A stretch of 64,000 nt of DNA from Erythrocercus mccallii (lineage: Eukaryota > Chordata > Aves > Passeriformes > Dicruridae). The DNA lies in the NCBI GenBank assembly GCA_013397435.1, contig VZRG01001307.1, positions 1-64,000 of the forward strand, in the 5' to 3' direction. A program made the translations under genes and the position numbers. Positions within the stretch are counted from its first letter, which is position 1; each line of letters opens with the position of its first letter. Shown here in pieces: positions 1 to 13,100 of this stretch. The notes under the pieces are model-generated. The model was not told the origin of the DNA, did not search any database, and saw nothing but the letters and a program-made list of their open reading frames with translations.

Positions 1-404
1 CACAGAGAGGCCGTGCAGGCTTATGGTCAGCTGCGGCTTCGCCTCTGGGTGCTGCTCTCCAGCTGCTGAGAGGAGTTCCCTGCCCAGGGCTGCGCTTGAA
101 GGGCTATCACCCTATGGCAGCCACATCAAGCCTGCATGGTTGTTGCTTTTGGCACTGGCAATCCTGAAGCTGCTTTCCTGTTGCTGCAGAAGGAAACAAG
201 ATGCTGCAGCACATGGATTCCTTGTGCATACGCATCTGGGAGTTGCCTTGCCCTTCACCTTTCAGTTCCAATGGTGTTGTTTCCTGAGACAGAGATTGTC
301 TCCACCTGCACATCCACAGAAAAGACACTGAAGCTGATAGAGGTTGCGTGGAACACCTTGAAGAGAGAATCTTGGCCTGTTAGGGACTTTATTTAGTTAT
401 TCAG
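1..404. other. GC-richer block, unrecognised
   Basis: The first 400 bases are clearly richer in G and C than what follows and contain several CTGCTG and GCTGCTTT stretches. Open frames of 102 and 86 codons on the plus strand overlap one another in different frames and show no motif, signal peptide or splice context that I can recognise. The block ends where the TTAG microsatellite begins. It could be the edge of a repeat copy or of a conserved element lying outside the window. No function is assigned. Confidence 0.3.
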
Positions 405-414
405 TGTTAGTTAA

Positions 415-460
<46 letters not shown>
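405..460. repeat. (TTAG)n tetranucleotide microsatellite
   Basis: An uninterrupted TTAG run covers about 415-460, some eleven units, preceded by imperfect copies from about 405. It is read directly from the sequence. Length polymorphism between individuals is likely for a pure run of this size. The unit lacks the GGG of the vertebrate telomere repeat, so this is not an interstitial telomere. Confidence 0.97.
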
Positions 461-3400
461 CAGTGGGTTTTAGGTTTAATGGTTTTATAAGGATGTAGTT
501 CCTAGTATATGCACTTTAGTGTAGGAGAATAGGGAGTCCAAATATTCTTAGTGAGACTTGTTAGTATTCCTTCCAGAGGCCCTTTAATTATGTCAGTGTA
601 GAACTGTTTTGCAAAGTTACTCTTAGTTTAGAGAATAGAAGTACCCTACTGTAGTTGCCGTATTTGGATAATATTTGGATATCTATGTTTGCAAAATTAT
701 TAAAAGGAGATAATATTTGTGCTATTACAAATAACTTCTGTACATTATTTGAAATATTATATACAAATATTATTTATATTATTACAAATCATGTTGTATT
801 AGTACTATTTAATAATTTGTAATAATATTACAAATGTTAATATTTTTAGTATTATTATCATTAATATTATTTTTATTATATATTTAGCAATAGACAAATA
901 TAGAAGTAATATTTTTGCAAATAATACAGACAAGATGATTGAATTATAAGGAGACACAGCATGAAAGTGAAGTCAGTGAAGAGAGAGTGAAAAGAATATT
1001 TGCAGCAAAGGAAAAGGAATGGCCTAATTTGGCTGGACAATTCTAGAAACTATGGAGAATGGACTATTGTTTCTGTAACTTATAAATGTTGTTTGGAGGG
1101 GATGTAAAGTTCTAGTTAAGAGTGATATGAAGGTTTTCTGCTCCTAAGGAAAAGGAGATTTTTAGTTTTGAGGTGAAAAAGATTTTTGAAAAAGAAGAAG
1201 AGAATCTTTGTTTTATACTAGAGTAGCCATTCTTAAACAGTACCCCTAATAAGCAGATAAGGGCCTATATGCAGCGTTGGGAAAGCTGCTAAGGGGTAGA
1301 ATTTCACAGTTTGCAGAAGTTCCTTTCAGGCTGCTGCAGAGGTGTGGCATGGAAGCCATCAGGGGACTGTTACTCTTGTGATGATGTCTCTATAGGACTC
1401 AGAAAGACTCCTTCTCTAAAAGACCTGATGAAAGATTATTTTTGAGTGATAAAACTGACTGAATTTACAGGTTTTGTCTTTTCATGTTGTGTATAGGAAA
1501 GTGAATACTTGTAGGGGGAGGGAAAGATGTTTTGGAAGTTTCTTTTTTTTTTCTTTTCATATTTTCTTCTTTTTATTGTGTGTGAATAAATGATCTTTTT
1601 GTAATTTTAAGGTAAGCCTGTTCTGCTTTTTCAGTTCTCCTAGTCATATTTAAAAATAGCAAACACTAAACCATCACAACTGCTGAAGGTGCATTTTCAA
1701 CATTAAAACCCTGGCAGTTTTTTCATCTATTTCTTTTACTCTCATACTGGCCGTGATTTTACTAGAATTTTCCCTGACTTGCTTCTCAATTTAAACAAGA
1801 TCACTGTGAGTCTCATTGTTCCGCAAAAATTCAATGTTAAACATACAAGTCACTGGGGTAAAAACAACTAATGACAAGATCTGTGTGGATGAGGGAGTTA
1901 CAGTCTTCAAGATGAAACATTTATACAGGCAGCAAGAACAATATCCCAGCTATGAAAGATAAATGTAAAATACTTTTCAGGATCTTACATTGCATTTGGA
2001 ATCTAACCTAAGAATGAACTTCTATCTCCACCCCAAAACTTTTATTTTTTTGCATCAGCCACTTTCTGGCAAGTTTAGTTTTTAATCCATGAGTGATCAG
2101 ATTTCTTTCTGAGGGCGTAAATGCTTTATTTCACTAAGGATGTGTGCTATTTATAACATAGAAAGGACTGATGCCACATAGATATTTCCTGACACATTTC
2201 CCTCCTCCAGTTTCTCTTCAGTGGAAAGTAAGCCTCTGCCTTTTATTAAGTCCTTAAAAAATGAAATGAAAGCATAGGCTTAGAGATAAAATAAAATGCA
2301 GGGAGTAGCATTCAGAAACTGAGCCTGTACAGTACATTTAGAAAATTAATTGAGTGAATAGTAATGGGAGAGAGGCAGGAGTAAAATGGGGTCCAACAGG
2401 GGTATCTTCTCTTGTGCTATGTGCCCTGGATCATGCAGGATGCTCTATGTTACCTGAAGTTCCAACATCAAAGTGTGGAACAATTTGTTCCCAGCTGGCA
2501 AAACTGTGGACGTGGCAGTCACAAGCTAAATGGAAGTTAAACTCAGCAGAGCAATTGCAGGAGTTGATGAAAAGGCTTTTGAACACCAGCTTGCTTTATG
2601 CATTATATGTTCCTCTCCCTGATTTCATAGCTAAACTGGTCCTTACAATCCCATAGTACAGGATGGAAAGGCAAGGCGAGACAAAAGGGAAAGGCCCAAA
2701 ACCACCTTCAGTTTAGTGCAACTAAGGCCTTCCCATGTCCTATTGTTTCATTATTACTGTCTTTTAGACTAAACAATCTTTCAATCTTTGTGAAAAGGAC
2801 TCTCTCTTATTTGAAAAATCTTTCCTTGGGGCTCTTAAACACCATTAGACATAACAGAAAAGGGAACTATTTTTCAAAATCTGAATCTCAGTGCGTAGGG
2901 CAGAAAGATTGTGAGGAGAGAGAATAGCAGTGGATGAAGGTGTAAGGTTTGGAGAGTGAAAAAGGAGAGGGGGAAAAGGGCATTGTTTGACTGATCTTGG
3001 TTTGTATCTTTTGATGCTCTAGGTTTTGAAGGACACAATGTAGGAAACAAGATGAATATACATTCAATGTTATAACTCAGTGTTAAGGGCAAGAAATTAG
3101 GAGTATTTTTTCTTCATCATATCTATTTAATACTAAAGGCTCAGTCCCAAAGTGTGCAAGGAGAGGGCTAAGATTCTGTGCCTTGTGACCAAAATTTCAT
3201 TTACTTCCTATTTTTGGAACAACAAAATCTTCTCCTTCACTCAGTACATCTGTGCCTGTGAACAATCTACATTTTCATGATTTTTTTGTCCAGGAGGGGA
3301 GAGATTATAGTATTGCTTGTGTGACTGTAAAATCATATTGTGTCCTGTCACAACTTCTGAGCAAAATGTTAAGCACTGGGACTATTGCTAGGAAGAGATC

Positions 3401-4550
3401 AGAAGGTGTGATCTCTTTTATATGAAGCTTAACAGCAATAGATGTGACGCCTGACACTTTTCTCTAAGAGTAAATTTTCCTGCAGCTGACAAGAGTACAG
3501 CTGTTTTGAAAAAAACAGAACTGCTGTTTTAAACAGTTAAATGCTGCCTAACTGCTTAGTTTTAAAACTGGATATGATTCTTTCTTGCAGATATAAGCAC
3601 AAAAGGGCATATACTTGCCTGATGTTTGAAAAAAATCAATGTTTTATAAGGTATCTGTTGCCAGAGCACACAGAAATCTCATGTATCACTATGGAAAGGT
3701 AAGAATCACAAACTCTTTCTAGCGCAATAAAAAGTTTATTTTATGTTTCATTCTCTTTAATAATGGCTGCTATTACTTGGTATCTTTGTTGGCAATAAAA
3801 GGGCACAAAATAATCTCTATCAAATGTGCAAGTCCAGCACACAGCTTTTTACATCAAAAGTTCCCGCTTAGAAAAAACTGCAGCTCCCTTCCAAAGATGG
3901 CAAAAAGTTGCAGGAACACTGGATGTAGATCAGAGCTGAGAGTAAGGAAATAATAGACTTGTAAAAGTCAGTATCAGCAGATAGAAATTGAATTCTACAA
4001 AAAACAGAAATATACATAAAAGTATCCCTATGAAACATTTTTTGTTTAAATGGCACTTTTTTGAATCAATTTTGTTGCAGGATCTGCTGTCAACAACAGA
4101 GTATCAGAAAGAGGAAGGGCCTTTTTTGAAACAGAGTCCACAGAACAACTATCCACATACAAAATTTGTTTCAGAAAACGGTGGAAACCTGAAAACATTA
4201 TTTTTCCTTTGCTGATTGCACTTACAACTTACACTGCTGAAAAAAAGAAAGACATTTAAGTAAATTTGGAGCAAATTTTTCAGCAAAATTAATTCCTCTC
4301 AAGTTTTTATCTCATTCTTTTCTTCCTGAATTTCATAAAAAAGCACAGAATAGCAAAAAATATTTGTACGTATAGAAGAGTACATGGGGAGGAATCTAAT
4401 ATGGAAAATTTTCATCTTGTTTTTCTGTTTCAAATTCAATCCCACCTGAAAGGGAAGGACAAGGAACCTAGGCTCATGCTTTCAAATAAGATATTTTGAG
4501 AAAACAACCTGGAAAAATTATACCAAATTTTATTCTACGCTGATGTCTCA
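461..4550. other. AT-rich single-copy sequence, no gene seen
   Basis: The stretch is strongly AT-rich. About 690-900 is low-complexity, dominated by AATATTA and TTATTA words. A 100-codon open frame at 2354-2656 (plus, GTG start) sits in a slightly GC-richer patch, but it has no splice signals, domain or recognisable residues and is not called. I recognise no transposon or RNA gene here. Confidence 0.6.
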
Positions 4551-4612
4551 GTTATATATAGCATTTATACTATATATACATATATATATATATATATATG
4601 CATATTTATGCA
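4551..4612. repeat. (TA)n dinucleotide microsatellite
   Basis: An alternating TA run, pure over about 4581-4599, is flanked by imperfect TATATA and CATATTTATG words. It is a simple repeat, probably length-variable. No gene lies next to it. Confidence 0.95.
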
Positions 4613-5589
4613 GATATTTATGAATTTTTAGGTATATTATTATAACTTCGGAAAATTATGTTGTGCTGTCTGCTTAATTTCTGGATTTATCCCATATTAG
4701 CCTAAATTCCCTGCTATGACTGTTCTTAAGTTGAAACATACTAACATCTCTTTTATCAGTTGTATTTCAATTTTATAGCTCCTTTGTATCTAAATCCCCA
4801 TTAAGACTTGACAACTTAAACAAATCTACAACAACCTGAACTGTACAAGGTGGTTCTCAATTTAACAACCTGTAAATGAAATTGAGTTCTGACTGACCAA
4901 TGGACAGGTTAATGAGAGAAAAGCAGAGAGCACTTATCCCATGTGTTGCCTCCACTAGTTTTATGAAAATATATTTATACCCAGGCGTGTTTTCTAAAAG
5001 CCAAAGGTTCCTATATACTTGCCTGGATATGAGTTCCAGTTGTATCCACCTGACTCATATTTCCTTGCAACAAAATTTAGAATACCTTTATTTTGGAAGA
5101 TGTTTTACCCGTATCAGGTAAACTGTCTAGTAGAGTATATTACCCCTTCAGATAAACATACTAAATTGTATTTGCATGTCTGTCTTCTCCTTCAATAAAC
5201 TAATCCCTGGGTTTGAATGAAATCACTGAAGTATTAGTGATAAAAACCAGAGCTGTGCTTATTACTCCCCATAAGATCTATCAGATCTACAAAGACCTGC
5301 ACTGCTCTCCACAGTACAGTAATACTGAGATGGCATCATTGTGTTCTGCAATTTCTTGTGCAGATAAAACATAGGCTTCTTCCTTAGGTCACATTTACCC
5401 TACCTTCCAATCTTGCCTCTAACTTTCAAGGATCTTTTCCAGAGGACAATGTGTGTATATATATGGTCTTTATTAAGTTCCTTGCAACTTTTTATGGAAA
5501 TCATATAGAAAGAGCTTTGTGAATCCTTTCATTTCATATTGTATGAAATTATTACTTTACACCTTTGTATGTACTCAGTTTATAAAAAA
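4613..5589. other. AT-rich single-copy sequence, nothing recognised
   Basis: No repeat family, splice-bounded open frame or RNA gene is visible. A 73-codon open frame at 4900-5121 (plus) is within what chance gives at this base composition. Confidence 0.6.
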
Positions 5590-5760
5590 CTCTTATAGTT
5601 CCACGTCATTTGGCTGTGTGAAATATTTGCATATTATGCATGTTGTCTGAAAAGGGTTTTTAAGACAAGGCTGGAATCAGTACTGGCCATTAAGCATATG
5701 CAAGTACTAGCCATTAAGGTAATGCAATCAAAAGCCATAAACAATTCCTCTCATGAATAT
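5590..5760. promoter_or_regulatory. Candidate regulatory site: octamer plus tandem duplication
   Basis: A perfect ATTTGCAT octamer, the classic POU/Oct binding word, lies at 5625-5632, with a CACGTCA word about 20 bases upstream. Some 47 bases downstream is a 24-base tandem duplication (5679-5702 and 5703-5726; 20 of 24 positions identical). Each copy contains AGTACT, CCATTAAG and an ATGCAA word. The words are seen; binding and regulatory use are inferred only. Confidence 0.3.
5679..5726. repeat. 24-bp tandem duplication, two copies
   Basis: The two adjacent copies each begin AGTACT and end ATGCA, with four mismatches between them. The divergence means the duplication is not recent, or that it has been free to drift. 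Confidence 0.9.
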
Positions 5761-8700
5761 ATTGTGATCATGTGTCCTTCATTTAGCTGAAGAACAGTGT
5801 ACAGTTAAACATACAGATGTTACCAATAAGAGTAGGTCAGTGGGCCACAGTCAGGCCTTAGATTCATGGCAACAATCAGAATCAGCTGACAGGGACAAAC
5901 TGTACTAATTTACAAGACCAAGTTACTTTTTATTTGAAATGATGATTCTGAGAGAATTTCAGTGACAATCCCGAATAGTTAGGGCTGTGGAACACTGTAT
6001 TTTTAACAAAGAATTTAAATTCTCTTGACAAGCAAAAACTTTATAAATGTTTTTCTTATATCAAAAGTAAAATTCTCAATGTAAAAATTAGTGTTAAGAG
6101 AAGTTTAACCAGTATCAATCTAAAAAAAAAAAAAAGGAGAAAAGTTTAGTGATGGAGAATAGAACCAAATAAAAGAAGGGAATACAGTAGATACCTGTCA
6201 ATCTCTTCACCAAATTCGAAATTCTGGCTGTGTCTCTGGTTTGATTATAGCTACAACACTTTTGTATGAACAGGAAGAATGTCTGAGTTCAAATAAAAGA
6301 CCCAATTTAATTTCATTTGTTGGCAAAATGTGAAGATTTCTTTATGAATCTCTTCATGTTTTTATTTGATCACAAATTAGTACAGATTAGCTTTCACATT
6401 ATGATCCTATTATTATTCTTTTTAAAAGAATGAAGCAAAACCAAGACAGCATTTTTGTTCTTCTTGTGTGTCATGTTTAAAATTAATTCATTAGCAGCTG
6501 TCAGCCCCCAAGGAAGTGTCAACACTGATGAAGACAACATCTAAAGGTTTTATCTTACCTTCATTTATCTCTTGTCCCCAGAAGGTATGAATCCATTAAA
6601 AAAAAAAGAAACTCCAAAGTAATGACTGCTTTTGTCTTTTGTTTAAATGTGTTTAGAAAGTAGCTGTTCAGGCATGAATGCTGGCTCCAAATGTCAATGA
6701 CACCTGTTTTGTTAAACAAAAAAAGACCAAGGGGAGAAAGAGTTACAAGGCTGAACTTTACCATAGGTCTCTATGTTACTGTTCCCATGAAACATTACTT
6801 CCCAACAGAAATGCTGATCTGATTTATTACATCTGCAATAAAATGTACATTCCTTAGTTAGAGAATATTGCATCAAAATGTTATGTTTTTAAAAATTTTA
6901 GCACAAATTGAGGCAAAGCAGATATTGTAGGGGAAATATTTATGTAAGGTGGTTGAAATCATGAAATAGTTACTATGGCTATAGATTTCACTGTAATTTT
7001 CAGTCACTAACATATGCACATGATAAAATTAGAACTGCTGAAAGGTCACTACAAAAGCCCTGAATATATTCCTGGATTTACCTAGTAAGTTAGGTATTAA
7101 GGCTTTGAACGCAAAAATGACTTAGGCTTGGACACCTGGTGCATGGATAATCAGAGAGATGCCTAAGTGTTCTAAACATTAAATGGAGACAATTATATGC
7201 TTTTAGAAGATATTTAATGCTTTTAAAAGGTGTTACATTCTTTCCCCATATTGGAAAGAATAACCTTACAGAAAATATGTAAGCATACATAGATAGGAAA
7301 CTTGGAGGAGGAATTTTGGAAATCACATTGTTACATTTATGTATTTGCACTTTAGAAGGCTTAAAATTCTGATCAAGTGAAATTTAGACTCTGAATCATC
7401 TCAATTGTCTAGAATTTAGTATCAGATGATTGCTTGTCCTTTTATAGTACTTTCATTGATTTTAAAATAATATTTAACATAAGCAACATTCATTTGCTGG
7501 ACAGAGACAGGCATTTCCTATTCATTCAGAGTTATTGCTGATGTTCTTACAGAGTTTTACATCATTAAATTGCCACTTCAACATAATAGACAGAATAGTT
7601 TCTATTAACTTCTGTGGAAAATTTAATACACTGCTTATGCAAGGATTCAATATTTAATGGAGGATTCTCTCCTTGCAGACAAAGTCAAGTGCTATACACT
7701 TACATAAAACCTATTTTGTATTCAACACTTATTTTAGCTAAAAATTCAGGGCTTTTTGCTATATATGCATGCTGTATTATATATTTGTTTAATATGTGTG
7801 TTTATAGTACTCCTGTTAAAAACATTTTGACAAAATGTTCTGATCTTAAATATTTCCCCACTCAATTTTTTGTTCAGATGGGGCTCAGTGTTCCCTCTGC
7901 TGGGGCTGCCAATTTTGACAACACCCTGTGCAGAACTTGAAAAATGCAGCCTCCTCTCTTCCTCTGTTGTTAATGGTTCCAGAGAAGGAGGATCATTTGA
8001 GTTTGTGTGTTCAGGCTAAGGAACTTTCCAGACTCATTCTTCTTGCCCACAGAAAATAGATAAAATTCACTGAAATGGTGCACATAAAACATCTTGAAAC
8101 TCAGTTGAGAAAAGAGGTTAGCAGAAAAATAAGGTAGATATTAGCAAATTATTGGCTGAAGTATTTTATAAATGTATTGAATAAATAATTTGTTTCTAAA
8201 GACCAACTTTCCTCTATATTTTTTTAGCACTTCATTTTCAAAGTACTGCAATGTAAAACTTTTTAATGAGTTCTAATTTAATGAGTAACATTTCAATACC
8301 ATGAACGATGTTGCAGTCAGGATACAATTGCAGGCTCAAGTGTCACATTTTCTGCTAAAAATAGTAATCATAACGTTACTTTGATGGTGCTGTAATAATG
8401 CATCTTTGCTTGTGTTTCAGTAGGTGTAATTTTAGAATGTAATTTTAAAATGCTACTGTTCTTTACTTCCAAACCCAAGTATCTATGGTTATGAATACAT
8501 ACTTCCATTGAAAGCATTTGCAGAACTCTTAGAGCTTCAAAGGGCAGCATTTCTATGGATTATACTAATGCCATATGTGTTGTCTTTGTTTTCTGTTTGA
8601 AACTGAATATGATATTAATAAAATAAAAATGAAATTTTTTGGGTTGTATGAAAATAAAGGTCATTGAAGAAAGGAAAATTCTTTGAACTAGCTTTATTTT

Positions 8701-9849
8701 ATGCAAGCAAGAATTTGCTATATATTCGTGTTTCTATTCTGAATTATTCATGAAGTTTGAGGAGAAACATTTATCAATCATAGTCTAACTGGCCTCACTA
8801 CATAACTAATGTCACTTGGACTGTCATGGAAGAAAGTATTACTCAGAATGAATATAAATAAGAGAATGAGACAACCTACATCCAGACACAAATTCTCCAA
8901 GAAAGAAAAAGGATCCTTTTACATAAATGGATGTTATTTGCCTGATTATTCTGAAAAAAAATTTCCAAAAGGTTACTGGGCAAGACATTCTTTGACGTTG
9001 TAATTTTTTCTCGTGCTTAAAACAATGGTGATCCCTGTAACTGATTAGTAAGAAATACAGACAAATGCACCTTGTTATGTAAAAGAGCCCTTCATTTGCC
9101 TGCTGTAATCCTACTTATGCATCTGTATGTAATTACAGAAGTGGCACCCAACTTTGAACTCTGAGTCCCATGAGAAGTGCTGGTTCTCAAAGGTGCCAAA
9201 CAAAAATAAGGATGTCAAACATATGTTGGCACAAATATACTCTTTCTTCTCTTTGTGGATCAAAATTATCCATTTTGCTAGTGGCATCTGGAGACAAGGA
9301 AGAAATGTATTTTGAAGCCAAATTTATAATATTATGGCTCCAGTTTCTCCAGCAATATGTAATTCTACCCAACCCCACCTCTTTTTTCTTCTTAAAATCT
9401 ACTGATTGCATACTTAAATTTAAATAAATTTAAAAAAATCTCATCCTGCATTTTTATAAAGTTAAAGCAGACACTATTTCAATATCTGCTTGATACTCAA
9501 CAAAAGTATAATCTTGAAGGGGGAGACAGCAGAAAATGGGAGTGATTTTTCACCTTTATTTTGATCCTTATTTATAATGTCTTATCCTTTTATTTAGTTC
9601 TGCAAATGTAAATCTGTCTTTCTTGTCTGCTAATTTAAAGATATCTCTGCCACCAGAGTGGTATAATTTCAAGTGGATTTGGAAGCTGTCCATTCTGTTT
9701 TGCTGACTATGTTGTATGCCAAGTGTACCAGAAAAGACAGACCCATGGTTACTGAACAGATTAATCTTAATCTGTCTATAGATCTTTTTATTATCCAGTA
9801 CTCTCTAGAGGAAAAGGAAGATTAAATAAATCTCCCTTCTAGATAGGAG
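5761..9849. other. AT-rich single-copy sequence, no gene seen
   Basis: There are several long A and T runs, and many short open frames of 60 to 108 codons on both strands that are expected from chance (for example 7614-7940 plus). No CR1, LTR, tRNA-like or splice-bounded coding segment stands out. Confidence 0.6.
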
Positions 9850-10130
9850 TGTTAAACTTGCACAGAAAATTGCACATTTGCAATTATTATGCCAAAACCT
9901 CCCCGTTTTTACCCTCTCCCAATTCTTTCAAGAGGATTATGTCTACCTTTGAAGTAGCTTTTATAAGGGCGGAGTCCAAAACGGGCTAAAGTTAATGCTG
10001 CTCCAGCTTGAAGGATTTCTGTCTTTTTTATTACCTTCCCTAAGAAAATGTCCTGACATAACAGGCTTTCTTTCAGCATCATTAGCTCTTAACAGGTGGC
10101 CAGCATTTGCCACATGTTTTTAAAGCATAA
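9850..10130. promoter_or_regulatory. Candidate conserved noncoding element
   Basis: In a CpG-poor region this block keeps CpGs at CCCCGTTTTT, GGGCGGAG and AAAACGGGC. Just upstream of the second is TTATAAGGGCGG, at about 9961-9972. It also holds ATTATG, CATTAGCTC and CAGGTGGCC words typical of developmental enhancers. Frames are interrupted, so coding is unlikely. An unmethylated or conserved element is inferred from the word content only; no alignment was possible. Confidence 0.3.
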
Positions 10131-13100
10131 CCTCTCTGCAGAGGTTGAGGATCACAAGGAAAGTGCTACAGAAGGCTACATTTAAAATCATGCTTATAAG
10201 TGAAACGTTACTCCAGGGAACATTTAGAGAAAGCCAACAGTCCTGGGCAGTGGTCATTAAGGTGCTGCTTTGGAAATTGAACATAAAATGCATGATTACA
10301 CAGTTGATCACACAAAAAGAGAACCTTAAAAATCTGTACTAACTACAATTTTAACAAAGCAAAGTGATGTTGCCTCTCTACAACATTTGAAGATTTAATG
10401 TGATTTTTTTCTTGCTATTTTACAGCATAGGGAATGTTTTGATAAAATATTTGGCAATTTTTTTAAAAATAAATCCTACTATCCAAGGTAAGCATCACCT
10501 TCCCTCTGGGCTCAGTATCTGTAAAATATTACTTACATTAAAATTATTTATTACACATACTTTACTGCTGATTTTCATGTTTTCTCATACTATATGTAGT
10601 TACTACCCACGTGCTGATATTAACACCAGTGCCTACAGCCTCAGCAGGGATTGTTATTGGACGACATAAAGGCTTCCATTTAAACTGACATCCCAACATC
10701 ACATCTGTATTGCACTGCAGTCCAAACAGCCCTTCACAGAGCAGGGCTTCTTTGCACATCACCTGATGATGTGGATTGAGGAGTTGCCTGCTTGTTTGGC
10801 TTTGACTGATAGCTGTACACCACCCAGCACAACGTTGGAATTGTTTCACAGAGTTGCTTAATGACACATACAGAAATTTTAACAAATTTCATTAAACCCG
10901 CACAAGTTATGTGTGTTTCCAAGGAGAAGAGGGAGGAAGAATTAATTCCAACCCTCTTTCCCCCAGGAGATCTTAAAGAATTTTAGCTTTCTTGATAACA
11001 ACCTATAAGGAGTTTCAAGAGTCTTCCAGCTATTATATGCAATCAGATAAAAGCCAGGATGACAATCTTATTGTACAACTATTTTTATTGCAATTTAGAG
11101 AGAAAATCTGGATAGGATGATGAGGTTGACTATCTTACAGAAGACAAACTATAAGACTCTTGTCAGCATACTTTGCCAGTATATCTGAACAACTTGCTTT
11201 CTTTCACTTACCAAAGGAAAAAACCTATCCTTTTTTTTTTCTTTTTAAACTTTCAGCTGCAATGAAATATGTCTGTTATACCCTCGCATGGGTGTTTCAG
11301 AGACTTCCCGTGACACAGTGTGCTGGCATTACAGCATCAGGAATTGTGGGAGGGAATGCCTTTGAACTTCCTTCTCTCATTTGACCCTGAACACCTGCAT
11401 CCTGGATGGTGTCTCTCCAAGTCCGTCATGACAGTTCAATAGGAAATGGTGATCATAACAGATTCACCAAAGTCCTGCACACCAAAAGGAAATAAGGGCA
11501 GGTCTCACATGAGCAATAGCTCTTTATGCTGTGCTCTTCAAAAAAGAATAATGTAATTCTGTGAGTAAAAGAACTTTCATAATTGGTGTGAGTTTAACAC
11601 AAAGCAGTACCATCCTGTTAGCTTTTTTTTTGCCAAATGCTGGCAGTTTGCTTTAAGAATACAGCTACATGTAACTATAGATGTTCCTTTTATATACATT
11701 ATATATAACTATATACTTTTTTGAATTAAAGCATATATAACTTTAAAGGTGAAGTCCTTTATGCTTCATGTGAAACATGCCATTAACTGCAGAATTATTT
11801 ATCATCTAGTAGATCTGATTCCAGTTTCTGGCTTTTCTGAGTTTGGAAAGTGCATGTAAGATTTCTAAGGCTGATAAAAGGAAATTGCACAGGTAGTTAA
11901 ACTATCCCATTGGAGCAGGAAGTGAGCATGAAGAGGTCAAGGAGAAAATATAGGACAGATGGATAATAGCACTGACTTTCGCCCAAGGGGGCAAATATAA
12001 ATTTGGATGTATGCGCTGAGTGAGCTGCAGAGACAGAACATTTGTCTACCCTGGCAGTCTGAAATTTGCTACTAAAGTAACCACATGTCTGGCCAGGGAA
12101 ACTTCAAGGTGAGTGACACAGTAAATGACACCTGCCAAGATCTTCAATCATTCTCCGGAGGCTCAGGGTTCCACTGCAGTGGTTTGATGCTCTCTTTGCT
12201 TTCAGGGACTGGGCTTCACTGATCATGGACTGCCCTTGTATGTAATCACTGTCTAATGATTTTTGAAGATTGTAGGATACTTTTGATTCATAAAGCAGTA
12301 ATTCAGTATTCAAATGTTCTAAATTGGTATAAGGTTTAAAACAAGATAAAAATATTTTCAGGATGTTTTCTGATAAAGGATATTAGACAAAGTGTGAATA
12401 CTTACTACATGATTAATGAAGCAAGAAACATTCCCTACTATTTGTAAGGATAGGTAACTTGCACTCAATTTGTTAAATTTTAACATTATCAAAAATATTA
12501 ATATTGGCAAAGCACCCCAAGAAAACCAGTGTCATTTTGATCTTATTTAAAAGCTCATTATTCAAAAAAGGATAAATACTTTTCTTGAAGGAAATAAAAT
12601 AATAAAGAACAGTTGTACTTCATTTGTTCTAACCAGAACCTTCAGTTACATAAATATAGAATTTATAGAAATGCCTGAAGCTCCTCAGGTGTGGAGCTCT
12701 TTTAATTTAATCTTCAGTCCAACCTTAGCTCACTGAGAAAAGTCTTTGCAGGCCTTTGTGTGCTAATTAAACCCTTCAGAAGCATTACTATGTCTGGGGC
12801 AGTCCAAGCACAAAAACATAAAATAGAACAGTGCATGTTAATGTACAGTTAGATTATGTGGCTGGATTAATCCTTTCTCTTCTTGCTGTCAAAAGGGACA
12901 AAATTCTACTTTCCCCATCTTTCCCATGTTTCCATGCTTAAACTATTGATATTTCTATATTCTTAACAATGGATATGCACTGCACACACAATTTGAAATT
13001 TTACTTAGTAACTTATATTGTAGTGTTATGGTTATTCCTTGTATTTAATGGATTTACAATAAAGTGAGCCAAAACTCTCTTCAAAGTTACAGCCAAAGGA

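Noticed and set aside
405..460. Interstitial telomere repeat
   Set aside because: The unit is TTAG, not TTAGGG.
2354..2656. 100-codon plus-strand frame with mixed composition
   Set aside because: GTG start, no splice context, no recognised domain; kept only as a note.
6561..6764. 67-codon minus frame next to a strong GAAG/GTAAGA donor
   Set aside because: The frame stops just before the donor, and the frame that stays open has a stop with no acceptor in between.
10426..10487. 62-base plus-strand segment between a TTTTACAG acceptor and a CAAG/GTAAGC donor
   Set aside because: Good splice sites, but two of three frames are open and it is very short; no partner exon on that strand.
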